Shown: positions 1 to 13,900 of the stretch, in pieces
How positions within the stretch are numbered: the first letter of the stretch is position 1
Layout: each line of letters begins with the position of its first letter
Source: Isoetes taiwanensis
Lineage: Eukaryota > Streptophyta > Lycopodiopsida > Isoetales > Isoetaceae
Length of the DNA: 64,000 nt
NCBI GenBank assembly: GCA_021234155.1
Contig: JAJEKV010000012.1
Location: 6,825,789 to 6,889,788 of the forward strand
Direction of reading: 5' to 3'
The notes under the pieces: generated by a model
Told to the model about the DNA's origin: nothing
The model's input: only the letters and a program-made list of their open reading frames with translations
Databases searched by the model: none
Program-made: the position numbers and the translations under genes

Positions 1-1988
1 ATGCCATGTAGCATTAGAAAAAACCTGGAAAGCTCTATTTCGTATAAGAGGAAGTTCTCTTACAAGACATTTATGGCATAGAAACCATGCTGAAATGTCT
101 TGACATATCAAGAATATCGTGCGAATATATAGCAAAATAACAAGGGGTTCCAAGGGGATTTAATATAGATATAATTCCTAAAACCATAGACCATATCCCT
201 AAAATAATTCAATGGGTTATTATAAAAAAAACATAGATTTAAGATAAAAAAAAAAATAGATTTAAGATTAAAAAAAATAACTCACGATAGCTTACTGGTT
301 AGATTGATTAGGGTAGTCTTATTAGGATGCTGAGTTATTTTGGTAGATGTTCGAGCCCCCATTTTTCATATTCTAAAACCTTAAGCGAAGCCGTATAGAG
401 GCTCGATATATCATTAAAACCTTAGGCAAACTCGTATTTGACATCTTAAAATCATAGGCGCACACAATCATAAATGAGCATACGCAAAACGAGAGGTGCC
501 CAGAGGCTCCAGCATACAGTCTGGGTCGTAGGATCGACAGATCCGATGACTGTGATAGTCCAGGGTGCACCTCGTTTAGAATATGTAGAAACAATTTAAT
601 TGTGAATTCAGTGAGCTGACGTGATGATTGGATAAAAAAGAATTAGAAAAGGACTTTTATCTCAATGTGGAAGCAATTCTGGTATGAATTCAGTGCTAAT
701 ATGACGATTGGATAAAAAGAACTATGGTAGTGCATCCTGGTACCGCTTTCCTTGTTGTTTTGTGGTTGCGTAAATGCGGCAAATCATTCTGAAGGCCGAT
801 GCTTCGTCCGTAGGAACTCTTTGTGTAGCCGCTTTTTCTATCTCTTTGCCCATGTTCTTTAAATATCCAGCCAAAAAATGCCACACCAAAGCTCTATAGC
901 TCGAAAGCATCCCATTTCTGGAGTACCTTCCATCAGCAATAAAGCTCTAAAAACAAAAGCTGTCCTTAGAAGAACTACCTATGATATGGGAAGTGATGCA
1001 TCTCCTCAGAATAAGGAGCTCTATTCTGGCTTATAATTTTGCAATATAATGGCATAATTTGAAACAACCAATATAATAAAATAGAGGCGTAAACTAAAAA
1101 GGAAGAAAAGAAAAGAAACATCTAGGACAACCAATGGCAATTGTACAAATGAGATAGGCAATATAATCTCAAGTTTGAGCCTAAGATTTAAACTAAAATC
1201 CCGAACAACCCCTCTCTTTGTCACATTTCTGTTTTGTTCTTTAAAGTCGCCGCTAAGGCTGGCGTCCTCGCGTAATGCTTTCCCACGTGAATGATGGGAC
1301 TTAATACATGTCCAGGCCATGATTACGAATGACTTTCTGCTTCAAGACCTCGTTTGCTTGCAGGCGCTTCAATTTCAGTGGTTGTAGAGCTTCAAGATAC
1401 GGATTAAATAACAAAAGGTGCTGCTTGAACAGACATACCATTTTTTTCTCGTTTTATAGTGGCGAGATAGAGTTTTGTCTTCTTGCAGGTCGAGCATTTA
1501 TCTTGTTGCAGGTCTGGTGATGGTTATTGTTTCGATTTGCTTTTGGGTCTTTCTCGAATTATGATTTGAGCAATGAACTTAACGCAAATCAGCAGATGGA
1601 ACAAAACAAAGATCACTCTGTGGCGGACAAAGAATGCTATGTAGTGGAGGAAAGATTTCGTCGATTAGACAAAAACCACAGTAATCAATCATGACATGGC
1701 ATGTATTATGTGCTAGAAACTTTTTAGCACGTAGTGCTTTTGGTAATGGAGCTAGCTTTGAATGACCAAACTTGTCAGGTTCCTTCTGGATTAGCCCACA
1801 CTAGCTATCAAAGTATACAACTTCAATTAGGGAAAACAAAAGTACACAGCTTACATTATGATATGAATTGCATGACCTTGAATCACGCCCCTTTTGACAG
1901 GGAACAAAGCATTCAAGAAAAAAGGATTATCCTATCATAGAATATAATATTAGCTTGCCCAGAAAATGACTAGGTATTGTGATTTTAC
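1..1988. other. Unassigned sequence left of the last CCDC39 exon found
   Basis: Apart from the SINE-like head near 288-358, no supported gene is visible. Two overlapping minus-strand open frames near 696-910 and one near 1021-1320 show no recognisable domain, no coiled-coil heptads and no clear splice junctions. The missing C-terminal exons of CCDC39 should lie at lower coordinates than 1989, but no stretch here reads like them. Confidence 0.5.
288..358 (+). repeat. tRNA-derived SINE head (A box and B box), possible
   Basis: The stretch 288-298 reads TAGCTTACTGG, close to the RNA polymerase III A box. The stretch 349-358 reads GTTCGAGCCC, a good B box. The roughly 50-base spacing fits a tRNA-like promoter, and a T run follows. 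I could not fold a proper cloverleaf, so a tRNA-derived SINE head is more likely than a functional tRNA. No poly-A tail or target duplication was identified. Confidence 0.3.
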
Positions 1989-4900
1989 CTTTGAGATAAT
2001 TTGCTCTTCATTTTCCTTCATTCTTGAACGAAGTATTACAGACTCAAGCAAGACTTTCAAGCGAGCTTGTTCGTCCTCTAGATGGATAGCTTTATTTGAC
2101 TTGTAGCTGTGACGAAGTAGGTTGTTAGCATCCTTGATTTCTTTTACTGCATTTTCTAGTGCAGCAACATCTACTTGCACCTGCATACCTCCACCTTTGT
2201 ACTTCAATTTTTCATGTCAGAAAATTCCAAATTACATGAACTCAAACCTTTTCTACTTCTTGCTCAAGTGCATATCCCTCTTGTTGAAGCATCTCCCTTT
2301 CTTGTGCAGCTTTTATGATGTAATAATTCGGTGATCGCTCTTGCTCCTCTACTATTTTAACTTTCCTTAAGATAATCTCATACTTTGATTGCAGCTGAAA
2401 AAAGTATCAAATTTTAAGCATTACAATTTTAAATTTTGTTTCACAAGCAGTAAGGAACTTTTCATTACCTTATGGACGTGTAATAGGAGCTTTCTTCTTT
2501 TTAACATTAAGAAATGTAAGTCTTCTTGCAATGCCCTCAAAGCTAATCTTTGTTGATCTTGTCGTGCTGCAATTTCTCGCTTCCTTTCCTCCATACTCAT
2601 TTGTAGTCTTTGCTTTGCATTCTCCATTCCATACACCATATCTTCAACACATAAGATGTATTAGAATGTTATCTTAATAATCAAAACATAGAGAAAAGTT
2701 TAAATGTCATCTTTCAATTCAATTAACGCAATTCTCCACTTAACAACAAATACCAAAACTTGAAGTTTGACACTAAAGGACTGAAACAAATTCAAAATAT
2801 AAGACCCTACATATGCAATCAAATAGACCATGTAATGCCAAAGATTTTTGCAAAGTCTTCTCAAATATGTACAAAAGCAAGGACAACTCGTTTCAACCTG
2901 CAAGAGGCTTGGAAAGAGTGCATTCGGATGCAAAGTCTTCTATATTTGTTCTGTTAATATTTAGGATAACAAATATAAATGATGCTAGTGTCTAAGTCTA
3001 ACTCTATTGTATATTGTGTTATCTCATATTTTGACAACATCCCAAATGTCATTAGTCACTTCTTTCTTTATGTGACTCTTGAATTACGTAGGTTCCAACA
3101 TCAAATCTTAATCGTAAGTTCCAATATGTTATCTTAGCAAATGTTTAGAAAAAGATGGGCCGTAAGCCATGAGTGCCAACTTTGGATTGGAGTAGGGAGA
3201 GTTTTTTGCCTCACCATATTGACCCAACCAACTTTAGATTGACCTTGCACTAGACCAAGCAACAAGTTGACAAAATAGAGAGGGATAATATAAACACATG
3301 GGACTTTAAATTTCATGTTCCAATTGACCTTGCACTAGACCAAGCAACAAGTTGACAAAACAGAGAGGGATAATATAAACACATGGGTATATCCAAAGAT
3401 TGAAGATTCTTGCTAAGCAGCCATCTAATATTACTTAGATTTGAGTGAGTGCCAAGACATAATAAGAATAGAATAGAATAAAATAGATTTCTTATCGTCC
3501 ACGGTGACCAATTGACCTATAGGACCCAAACAAAAAGAGAGCAGCAAGTGTAGGCAAGTGTAGCCTATGCTTTTATTCTATTCCATGTATTTGTTATAAA
3601 ATTAGCATTTAGAAGTAAAGTGCCAACAGATACAAGACTCCTACCTAATGGATATGCTTACTAGATAAGCCGTCATAAAGAAAAATCTCACTTCATAATC
3701 TTTTGGATATCCTTCTCAATTAACATGCATTTTGAAAATGTTGAAATCATAATTTATGTTCTAGTAGCCCAATACCTGCTTTTAGATTGAGTATGTCTTG
3801 CAATCGGTTTACTTCCATTTGTAGAAGGTCACGTGCAAGCATTTGCTCCTCTTTTTGCTTTACAAGATCCTAAAATGTAGGATACATCCAAAGAATTAAC
3901 ACTTCTTGCCTTCCATCTCTTCTTACTGTCTATTCAAGTCTAAATCCTTAACAAAGCAAGTCTCATGCTCAAAAGCAACTTTTTATTCAATTTGATTCTC
4001 AAAATCCCTATATTAATCATTATTAATCCTCTATGTTGCATATTTTTACATTCCGAACAGTAAGGATAGTTTTACCTTGAATTTTAAGAGGTTTTAGGTT
4101 AAAAAAAAAAGGTGATAAGGCAATACAAATTGCTTCAATCCATGATACAACATCAGAATTTACTATGCAAAATATACAAAAAAGAATCAATTGCAGATTT
4201 GAAACTATTCCTTGGCAAATGTGATAACCTCTCCCACAATTTCATTCCAAATATATCTATAGAAATACCATACGCAACTTGCATGGTAATGTCAAACTAA
4301 AGCACATGTGAAATTTCGTTCAATTCTTGAATAAGGAAAAGCAGTAGGAAGAGGATGTGGAAAGGAAGAAAACTAAAAAGCATAATATACGAAGCAATAT
4401 GTTTGACCTAGAACCTACCTGTTTTTTTGCACTTATTTTATTTCCTTCACCCAAATGCTTATTTTCCTTTAGTTTCGAGAACATGAAGTGAGCTATATTG
4501 TACGTTGCTTCTGCTTTACAGATCCAAATGATTTAATTGAAATAGGAATGAGTTGATTCAAGCGTCGTGACCTATGATGTATTCATCATCCTCATTATCG
4601 CTTCAGCTCTTGTGGAGGCCACTACAAATCCATCTGCTTCTTATCTGATGCTACTTATGTCATGAAAGCTTGTCGATCCCATCCATCACATCATGAAGTG
4701 ATAACACAAGGGCTTCTCTGTTAGGATTAGAGTTCTTCTATGTATTTTCCATCTTTTTAGGTTGGTGAATGATCGATTCTTACAATTTTGAGGTATATCT
4801 GTGTTGTCAAACGTCTCTTAATTCAAGTGCCCAATTGGCAATCCACGTAATGTTCTCATGTCCCCCCCCGGTTTTCTTTTTGGTGTGTTACGGGATATGT

Positions 4901-7900
4901 GGCTTTGTGTTAAAAAAAAAAAACAAGAACTAGTAACATCCCTAACACACCAAAACAAAAGATAATCAAATGTTTTTTTGTAAAAAATGAGGAGTCCAGC
5001 TTCCAAGCAGGTAGTTTTCGGCCACGAGTGTGGGGTGGTCATTACACTCACTACAGTCACCACTGTTGAGGTGGTATAGCAGACCGTATACCGTATATAA
5101 AGGGATATACGCATATGCACGCGTGGAGGACATAATGCATGTATGCATTGTAATGTGGGGGATCATTATCATCACTGTGTTATCTGAGTAGGGAGAGAAA
5201 ACAGAGAGACGGTGTATTGGGAGAGATTATTTTGCTTGATCTAGCTATGGAGATTATGAGTCGTTATGTTGTGCATTGCATAGATCTAGTAGATTGAAGC
5301 TTGGATTATTGGTTTTTTCATCCTTCTTGCAAGGTTAGAGTTTAGGCTCTAACAATTTAGCAACCACGGTGCATTGAAAAAGGAGTTATTACTATTTGTA
5401 TTGGTGATCGCTGGTAAAGAACGACACCATTGAGCAAGGAGCAATTTCTTTGTGTGAAGGAGATTTTGCCGTAAGTGATCTGCAGGGTACAATTTGACGA
5501 GGGGGGCATAGTTTTATGCCTAAGAGAAACAAGAAGGATATCCCACCAAGCTCCATCGTAACAAGAAGGGGACCGGTGACTCAAAAATTGCATCAAGATT
5601 GCAATTTCATTTTTAGATTTGGGAGCAGATCTGGGGTCGAATTCTCAGATCCAAAAGGTTCTGATTCCATTTACCGATCTAGATGGTAATCCAATTTCGT
5701 TTTTCAAATTGAAGGGAGATTCAATTTCGTTTTTTCAATTTCAAGAACCTCAAGAAGAGGCAGAGATGGCTGGATTACCACTGATGGTGTGGAGTTTTCA
5801 GAAAATGAGGATTCCAAAGTTTGAGTAGATCGGAATCTTTTGAAGCATATTGTGAAGCTTGAGAGATATTACCAGCAATGTAAATTACCGTCTTGTGATT
5901 ATTTGCTTTGGTTTCATAGTTCTTTGCAAGATTCAGTGCAGGAATGGGCACAAACCCAAGTCCCATCCATGACATATCAGGAATCAAAGGAAGCATTCAT
6001 TGCTAATTATGAAGAAGTCCATGGTAAGAATAAGACTATGGAACGGTGGACCAATCTCACACAAAAGGAAGATGAATCAATTAGAGAGTATAATTAGAGG
6101 TATATTGCGGTTCTCAAAGTCGTGGTTCATTGGAAGATTGCAAGGAGTGATGAAATGGATATTCAATGGTATGTGACGGGGCTGAAACGAGCTATTGCTC
6201 ATAAGATGAAGGTTAAACAGCCTACAACATTGCTAGAGGCACAAAAGTATGCTCTCAAAGCTGAAGATAAGCTGGGATACATTCATGAAGTTACTGCTCC
6301 AGAGCAAAAAACAGAGGATATTGCAGCTAAGGTTACAATTGGTGAGAAATCAAGAGAGGTTCAGTTTATTACTTGTGAGTATTGTGGGTCTATTGGACAT
6401 TCTAATGCTACATGTAGATTGTTGAAATTCTGCTCAAGATGCCAAATAAAGAGCCATAATTTTCAAGAATGTAGGGAGAAGAGATTCTTTGAGAGGGCTA
6501 ATCCGGTATTTGCTATTATGCAACAAGCACCACCTATTCTTATTCAACCAATGCATGCAAGCTCCAATGATGCCACAAACTCTAATTGCCCAACAAGCTC
6601 CAATCGGTTCCACACAAATGGTGCAGCCAAAACACGGGTGATATCCAAGAAAGGCTCATTTGTATTGCAAGTTATGTGATAAATTTACGCATGATGAGAG
6701 TACTTGTTAAAATCCATGGGAAACCAGAATGGGCAATCAATAAATATCCACTAAGGCAGCAAGTGTTTGAGTCAGTACCTCTTCCTAATAATGATGTTCG
6801 CATTCAAGATGGAAAGTACATTGATAATCCTCAAGTTAAGGCTCTTATTGAGGAGCTTAAGAAGCAAGAGAAGGCAAAATCAGTAGTGAATTCTGGATTT
6901 GTTGAGGTGGAGAATGACCCAAGACTAAGAACTCTTTTCCAAATGTTTTAAAGGGACAAGCTTTGAAGGTGTCATGAAGGTGTCAGCACTTATGAAGGTG
7001 CAATTCAATGTGCTGCCCATAGAACAATTTCAGTCTATAAGAGAAAATTAACCCATAGTGATGCCTCCTATGGTGGAGGAGGATATTCATAATGAAGATG
7101 ATATGATCAGCCAAGTTTTAGCTACTAAAATCACACTTACTCTTGAGCAATTGATGCATTATTCTCCTAATTTATTGCAAGAGTTAGGAGGAAGAAGAAA
7201 ATCAGAAATTTTAGTTCAACAACTTCTATCAAATGACAGAAACAAGAGAGTGACAGAGCCACCAACCCGGCAGTGCCTTACCATATAATGCTTCAAGTTG
7301 GATTGGAAATAATGGAACCAATAACTATGATGCTCAAAGCATTCAATCAAATGAAGGCGCAGTCTATGGGAGTCATAAGAAATGTCTTGCGCAATGTATA
7401 TGAGGTGGAATCAATTTTGGATTTCATAGTTTTGAAATTTCCAGAGATTGTGCATGCTGAAACTTATACTTTGTTGCTGAGCCGTACATGGTTAGATGTT
7501 GTACAAGCTGAGACTTCATGGAGGAAGCGTGAAATGAACATCTTTCAAGGGGAATACAAGGTTACTATAGATCATCCTCTGAAATCAAGCATGGATGGGA
7601 CAAATAGAAATAAGGTAAGTCTAATCACATCTCACATGGTTGAAGAGTATAAGCATGTTCTTTTATGTGCAATTGATAAGTTTGAACATTGTCATGAGAA
7701 AGAGAGTGATAGATGCTTGAGCAGTCTTGAGTTTGAGACTTTTCACGTATGTGAAACATTTTTGGATGATGATGAACAATTATTATGTGAGCTAGAGGTG
7801 GAAAGCATTGATATTTTAGCATTTGACCACTCTAAGGATATGTTACATGCTTTTGAATTTGGTGACAGTTATGACAACAGTTCTCTTTATGAGACTTTCT

Positions 7901-10900
7901 GATTTAAGACATGTATACCAGCTGAGCAAGACTTTTACATGCCTCAAATGAAAAAATTTGCTTGCTTTGATGATTTGGCACTAAACCCTAAGCTAGAATT
8001 GCAAATTTTTGATGCTTTGATGAATGAAGTGTACCTAGAATGGTTCAGACCTATGTTTCAACGTTGTAGCAGTCCGAAGAAGTCTGAGAATCAAGGAAAA
8101 CTAGTTTATTTCATGTTTGAGCATGGAAGTATGGAAGAGTTGAGTAAATTTAAACATGACTATGTGATAAAGGAAGGAAAATTGGACATGAACACTTTAT
8201 CTCAGTGGGCAGCAGCCAAAGATGCTCATAAAAGTTTATTTGCACCTTTTGAGACTAATAAGTTAGCTGGAATATATCAGTTTAGCAAGTTCTATTATAT
8301 TGGTATGCTAGTGCAGTATTATTTGAGCAGGTTGTTGGACTATGGCTTGTTCTTTGGCCACACTTTTTATTGTTATTACATGCTGTCAGCATTCTCCTAT
8401 TTGAAAGATGCTTACTTAATAGGGTTGGAGTTGGTTAATGACTCCAGAAGGGGAATTGTTGATTAATCCGAGAAATGGAAAGGAGCTCAGGCCTTATTTT
8501 GAAAGAAAAGTGCTATTCTAAGAAATTCAGCTAAGGTAGAGCTCCAATTATAGAGAATTTATGGACAATTTTTGGGCTACAGCAGGTCGTTTTTCTGTAA
8601 ACACAGATGGCGACAGTTCAATACTACATGTTCTATTCTATACCAATGGATGTATTTTGGCGATACGAATCCAATGAGCTATGGTGCAGGTCAATCAGAG
8701 TTTTGGAACTCAAGATATCAACTTTTAAAGTTTGCCACAGTTATAGAGGCTCTGTTTCGTTATTTTGGACCAATTTGGTTTGTACTAGTCATTTGGTTTT
8801 TAGGAGGGTAATTTTCTTTCTAAACATACATGTAAATGTGTCATTTGGGGACATGTCCCAAAGACCATATTAGTATATTTTGTTGTGGGTTCTCCGCCAT
8901 GGAGTGGCACATTTTCCCACTGTGGTCGCCACTGTTGGGGTGGTCACCACACTCACCACTGTTGAGGTGGTATAGGAGACCGTATACCATATATGAAAGG
9001 ATATACGTACATGCATGCGTGGAGGACACATGCACATATGCATTGTTGTGTGGGGGGATCATTATCATCACTGTGTTATCTGAGCAGGGAGAGAAAATAG
9101 AGAGACGGTGTATTGGGAGAGATTATTTTGCTTGATCTAACTATGGAGATTATGAGTCCTTATGTTGTGTATTGCATAGATCTGGTAGGTTGAAGCTTGG
9201 ATTATTAGTTTTTTCATCCTTTTTGCAAGGTTAGAGTTTAGGCTCTAACAACGAGCTTCTTTATTTTTTTTTTCCCAATCAAAATACAATCAAATGAATT
9301 CGAAACTACACTTCTATCCAATACAAAGCTTCTAAGAACAAACAACTAGCTGCAATCATGCTTGTTTGTCTTGCATAAGCAAAATTATTGTTGGCCAGCT
9401 TCAGTCACTAATAAGCTTCAGAATATTATTTCCCAGTAAAATGATTAAAGAGCAAATTCTTCTCTACATCCTAGCAACCTCATCTTCAGTTTGACACTCT
9501 TCATAGATCCAACTTTCAGATTCAACTGGATAAAGCTCCCTAGTTGGCACAGAGTTTCTGAAAAAAAATCTTGGCATATGATTATGCAACTACAACCTCT
9601 ACTTGAGCTGCAGCAAGAGCAATAGGTGCATGTTTTCTAGAAGAACCATAGCCAAAATTGCCTCCTCCAATTATCACGTTATATCCAGCCTTGGTCTTGC
9701 CTGCTTTCATAAAACGAGGGTACTGGGAAAACAATCTTGCCATGGCAAAGCTTCCAAACTTCTCATATCCATAAGCTTTTCAAGGCACCAGAGTGTGATA
9801 CTCGTCCGGAATTATTTTATCAATCTGCAAGAAAAAGCAAAGATCTGTTGTCTCCATCACCAAGGAAGAAGAGCCATTGCCATCTCCATATCTGCTCTTT
9901 GCCATTTGCTCCCTGCTTATCAAACCAGAAAAGAACAAGAAGAAAAAGAAGCAATCCCAACTGAACTGCAGCGTTTAACTGGCTGGTAACTACTTGGATA
10001 AGTTCCTTACAACTCCATTTTATCAATTCAATAGAAATGCCATCAAGATCAGATGCTTTCATCCTCTGCCTACCATTCACCAAACCCATGTTGCTCCTTG
10101 TTCCCCATTGACAGAAGCTCCTTTAGTCGTCTGCTTCTCCATCTCAAATCTCCCCAGCTCAATCTTGATTCTGCTCCTACGTTTCTGCCCCAGCCTCTTC
10201 CCGCCTAAATCCACCATAAACCCCCCTGACCCCTGCCCCAGCCCTGATAAGAAACTCAGAAAAGGTCGCTGCCTTTTTTAAATTTGGCTTAGGTATTATA
10301 TATAATGGTTTATACAATGGTTTGGCACTGCGCACAAAAATCCCCAATTCTTAATTAAAGCTTTTTTTCCAACCCAAATTTTGGTAAAAACCATTTGCCA
10401 ACGTTAATTTAGTATATCCTTATCACACTTTCCCATTTTAAGTTGGTTTCTTTAATCTTTGTCCATAAACCATGGGAAGATCTTTTGAGCCATTTCAAGA
10501 AACAATGAAGTATTAAGTTGCAAATTTCTGAGCATTACCCCTGAGTTTAAATAAATTATTGAGATGCCCTTGATCAACGTATATCCCTCTGTACAATTTT
10601 AAGTTTCACCTAATGCCTTCTAGTTTTTCGTATTTCATGGAATACCCTTCTATAACACATAATATTCATGGCACTTTTTTTAGCAAAGACGCCTATTTCT
10701 ATTCTTGGTACCTTAAAGAAAGACAAGATACCAAATTAATTTCTAGTCTATTAATATGCTTTCAGCCCATCGATTTTCTCTAGCGATTTGCAATGATCCT
10801 CTTGTCGAAAGCAATAATTCGATCCAATTTATAATAACAACTTACTGTAGTCAAATAAAACCAAGAAAGAAGATTTATAAGAGTTAAGAAGTGGTGACGG

Positions 10901-13900
10901 ATGCAAGGGCAGAGATCATAGTTCGCTCACATGCAGGGCCAAGGGTATTTGGTGAATTTTGAAGCATTTAAAATTTGAAAGAAATCTCACGTTCTAGTTC
11001 TCAAGGGCGTTTGGGAAATTCAAAGAAAACTTAAGGGCATTTAAAAATTTAATGTAAATCTTAAGGGCATTTGAATAATTTTAAAAGATACACAATACTT
11101 TATATTTTGACCAAGGGCATCTCAGGAAATTATCAAAACTCAGGGGTATGTGGTAAAATTTGTCCAAACATAAAAGTACTTTCTAATGTTTATCCTTTTG
11201 CATTCCTTTAAAGTATGCTTTAAGCACCAGCCTAGCATGTATATAAAGAAAGAGGGTTAAATTGCCTTTCAAGAATGCATAGTAAGGGGTTGTTTGCCAC
11301 CCTTTAAAAGCAGAGGTCATACCCATTTTATCTATAAGTGCACCCCGGGGATCATCAGATTAAACCGCTTCTCCAATACATACATGGTGCACATAATGGG
11401 CAAATCCTTTCGAATCTCATGCACTTCCATGATGGAAATCTGGCGATCCCATTACAGCTTTTACGCAAATAACACCTCAGAGCAGACATCCCAGTAAGAT
11501 TCGTCTACATGATCTGATCCCCCTAGACTTAAATTCTTCAGGATAATGGAATGAGTCACATATTGGGATTCCTTGGCAAGAAGTAAAGGTACTATTAGTG
11601 GCAGCAAGTATATTAGGTTCTTATATCCAAAAGGAAATAAAAAAGAGATCGGCTGTTCTCATGAAGCTGCATCTCTATGACTCAAAAACCACGGCTAAAA
11701 ATGATATTTTGAATGGTAAGCTTTGAGACAAACCAAATGCCCAAGGTGCCTCATTCTAATGAACTGCAGATTCATAAGAAAAGGTATGTATACCTTCACT
11801 GTACGAAGCCCCGTCTCAGCTTCAAGTTTGATCTCGGCATTTCGTTCATCCAGTTGTGTTACTCTTTTAAGCAGGTCATCCTCCCTCCTTTTTGCAGCCC
11901 TTCTATCCTCTGTGGATTTTTTAAGCTGTAAATACCAAGTAATTGGATTAGCTACAAGCAACCTCAATCCATCATAAATGAACATACCTGTGCCAAAACA
12001 ATGGTTTCTTCGCACTTTTTATCCTCCAACTCCTTCTCCAATGCACTTATTTTTTCATTAAGTTCCCTAGTTTCCACATCAGTCCTCTCACCACCAGCCC
12101 TAGCAACTTTCCTCTCCAAAATTTGTATTTGAAATTCGGCCGTATACAAGACTTCCTCTTGCTTCATCATGCTTAGTTCTAACTGATGTATTTGAGCTGT
12201 TAATGACTTTGATTGAGATTTGGCTCCATGAATTTCAAACACTATGTCTTTCTCTGCAAATTAGCATTCAGAACTGTCAAAACCTATTTGAGCTACAACT
12301 TCTTTTTCCTACATACACACTTTGAAGAACCCACCTTGTGCTTTCATCTTGTTCAATTTTTCAGACTCTTCAAAGAACCGTAATCTGAGGTCACCCACCT
12401 CCTTCTTGGCAATTTTTAAGTTGTTTTCTTCAGAAGCTAAGATGCTTTCAAGCTCATGCCTTTTTTTATCTAAGGTATCAAGCAGCAATATCTCATCTTG
12501 AAACTTTCTTTTCAATGAAGCCAACTTTTTCTCGACATCATCCAGACTTATCTTCTTAGAAGTTAGTTCCTGCAGGACAACAATTATTACCATAAATCAA
12601 GAGTAACTCATAAATGAGAAATGACAAGAGATAAACAAGGTACTTGTTAAAATTGTCCTTCCCTGATATGAACACGTGATGCTTAAGGGTGATATAGTTC
12701 CAGTGTAGGAGACTATGACGGGACTGGGGCCTTGCACATAGGCCATTCAAGCAAAAGAACCTAGAAATGGGCATGGTGTACATAATACCATCACTCATGG
12801 AGCTAGTTAAGGTCTGCAGTGTAATGGGATAAACTCTTTGTCCAGTTGGCGAGATAGAAAGTTGGTCTTCCTCTTAAATCAACTGTTTGCTACAGGTTTC
12901 AATCTAGCAATTAAAGCATAAAAATGACCATAATTTAACATGATGGAACAGAAGAAACAAAATATGGATGTTCATTGCTATGAAAATCATGCAACATTTA
13001 TGACTACCTCTTCTGCCTCTGACCTTTTAGCCAGTTGAAGGGCAAGCTCCAAGGATGCTCGATGCTCTCGGGTCTTTAATAACTCGAGTTCATTTTCTGC
13101 ATCTTTTATTCTAGAAAGGCAAACACCACATGCCTGGATTATAGACACTCGCAAATAAATGAAAACAAGCCAATGATGTTACATCATGGTCAGAGGTAAA
13201 TAATATGTCATACTTTGCAATTTCATCTTTGAACCTCTCTTGCAGGGCACTGTAATCATCTTCCACCATTTCAACATTCTTGTCCAGGTCAACCTAAAAG
13301 CCAAAACCATCATAACTTAGTAGGCTTACAAGCAAGCGTCCTTTGATATTCCACCCTTTAGCTCACATTCTTTTCCGTTTCTTGACTCAAAGCAATAGCT
13401 AATCTATCTAACTCTTTTTTCTTCTCTCGAATTGAAGCCTTGTTTTCTGCAAAATTTTCAGCTACTTTATGTATTGATTCATCTCTGCTATGTATGGCTT
13501 CAACAGTATTCTCCCAAAGGGACACCAAATTTTGCCTCTCAATGTGCAAATCTCTGCAAAGACGTATAAAACGTTACTTCCTCTTTCAAAGAAGGCTGAC
13601 TAAGTCATGTAAGTCATTACAGAGAAAACCAGGGGTTTAATGTCTAAGGAGACACCATCAGGGTCTACACAATCAAATCTAGAAACATCTAAGAACATTT
13701 TCTTATCTTTGAAGATGAAATTAAAACAGAATAATGATTAAGATTTATAGAGTCACCCCTTTCAACCTTTTGTAGAGTCACCCCTCCAAATAGAAAAGGA
13801 AAAATGATTCATGGCTAATGGTTAAGCAATTACATGAATCATTCATGGCTAATGGTTCGTTTGCATTAACAATCAATTAACTCGATAAAACTTGCTAATT

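Larger units (their letters stand above)
5029..9250 (+). mobile_element. Non-autonomous Ty3/gypsy-like LTR retrotransposon in CCDC39 intron 10
   Basis: Two similar LTRs (5029-5354 and 8933-9250) enclose about 3.6 kb. The 5-bp sequence ACGAG occurs just before (5024-5028) and just after (9251-9255), a perfect target duplication. The interior encodes a Gag with two CCHC knuckles and a degraded retropepsin-like segment. No reverse transcriptase, RNase H or integrase is recognisable, so the element needed enzymes from a relative. It lies antisense to CCDC39. No convincing tRNA primer site follows the 5' LTR and no purine tract precedes the 3' LTR. The start of the 3' LTR is uncertain by about 12 bases because of a small indel. 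Confidence 0.88.

Noticed and set aside
722-910. Possible last exon of CCDC39
   Set aside because: The reading has no coiled-coil heptads and does not resemble the C-terminal part of the family; no suitable acceptor.
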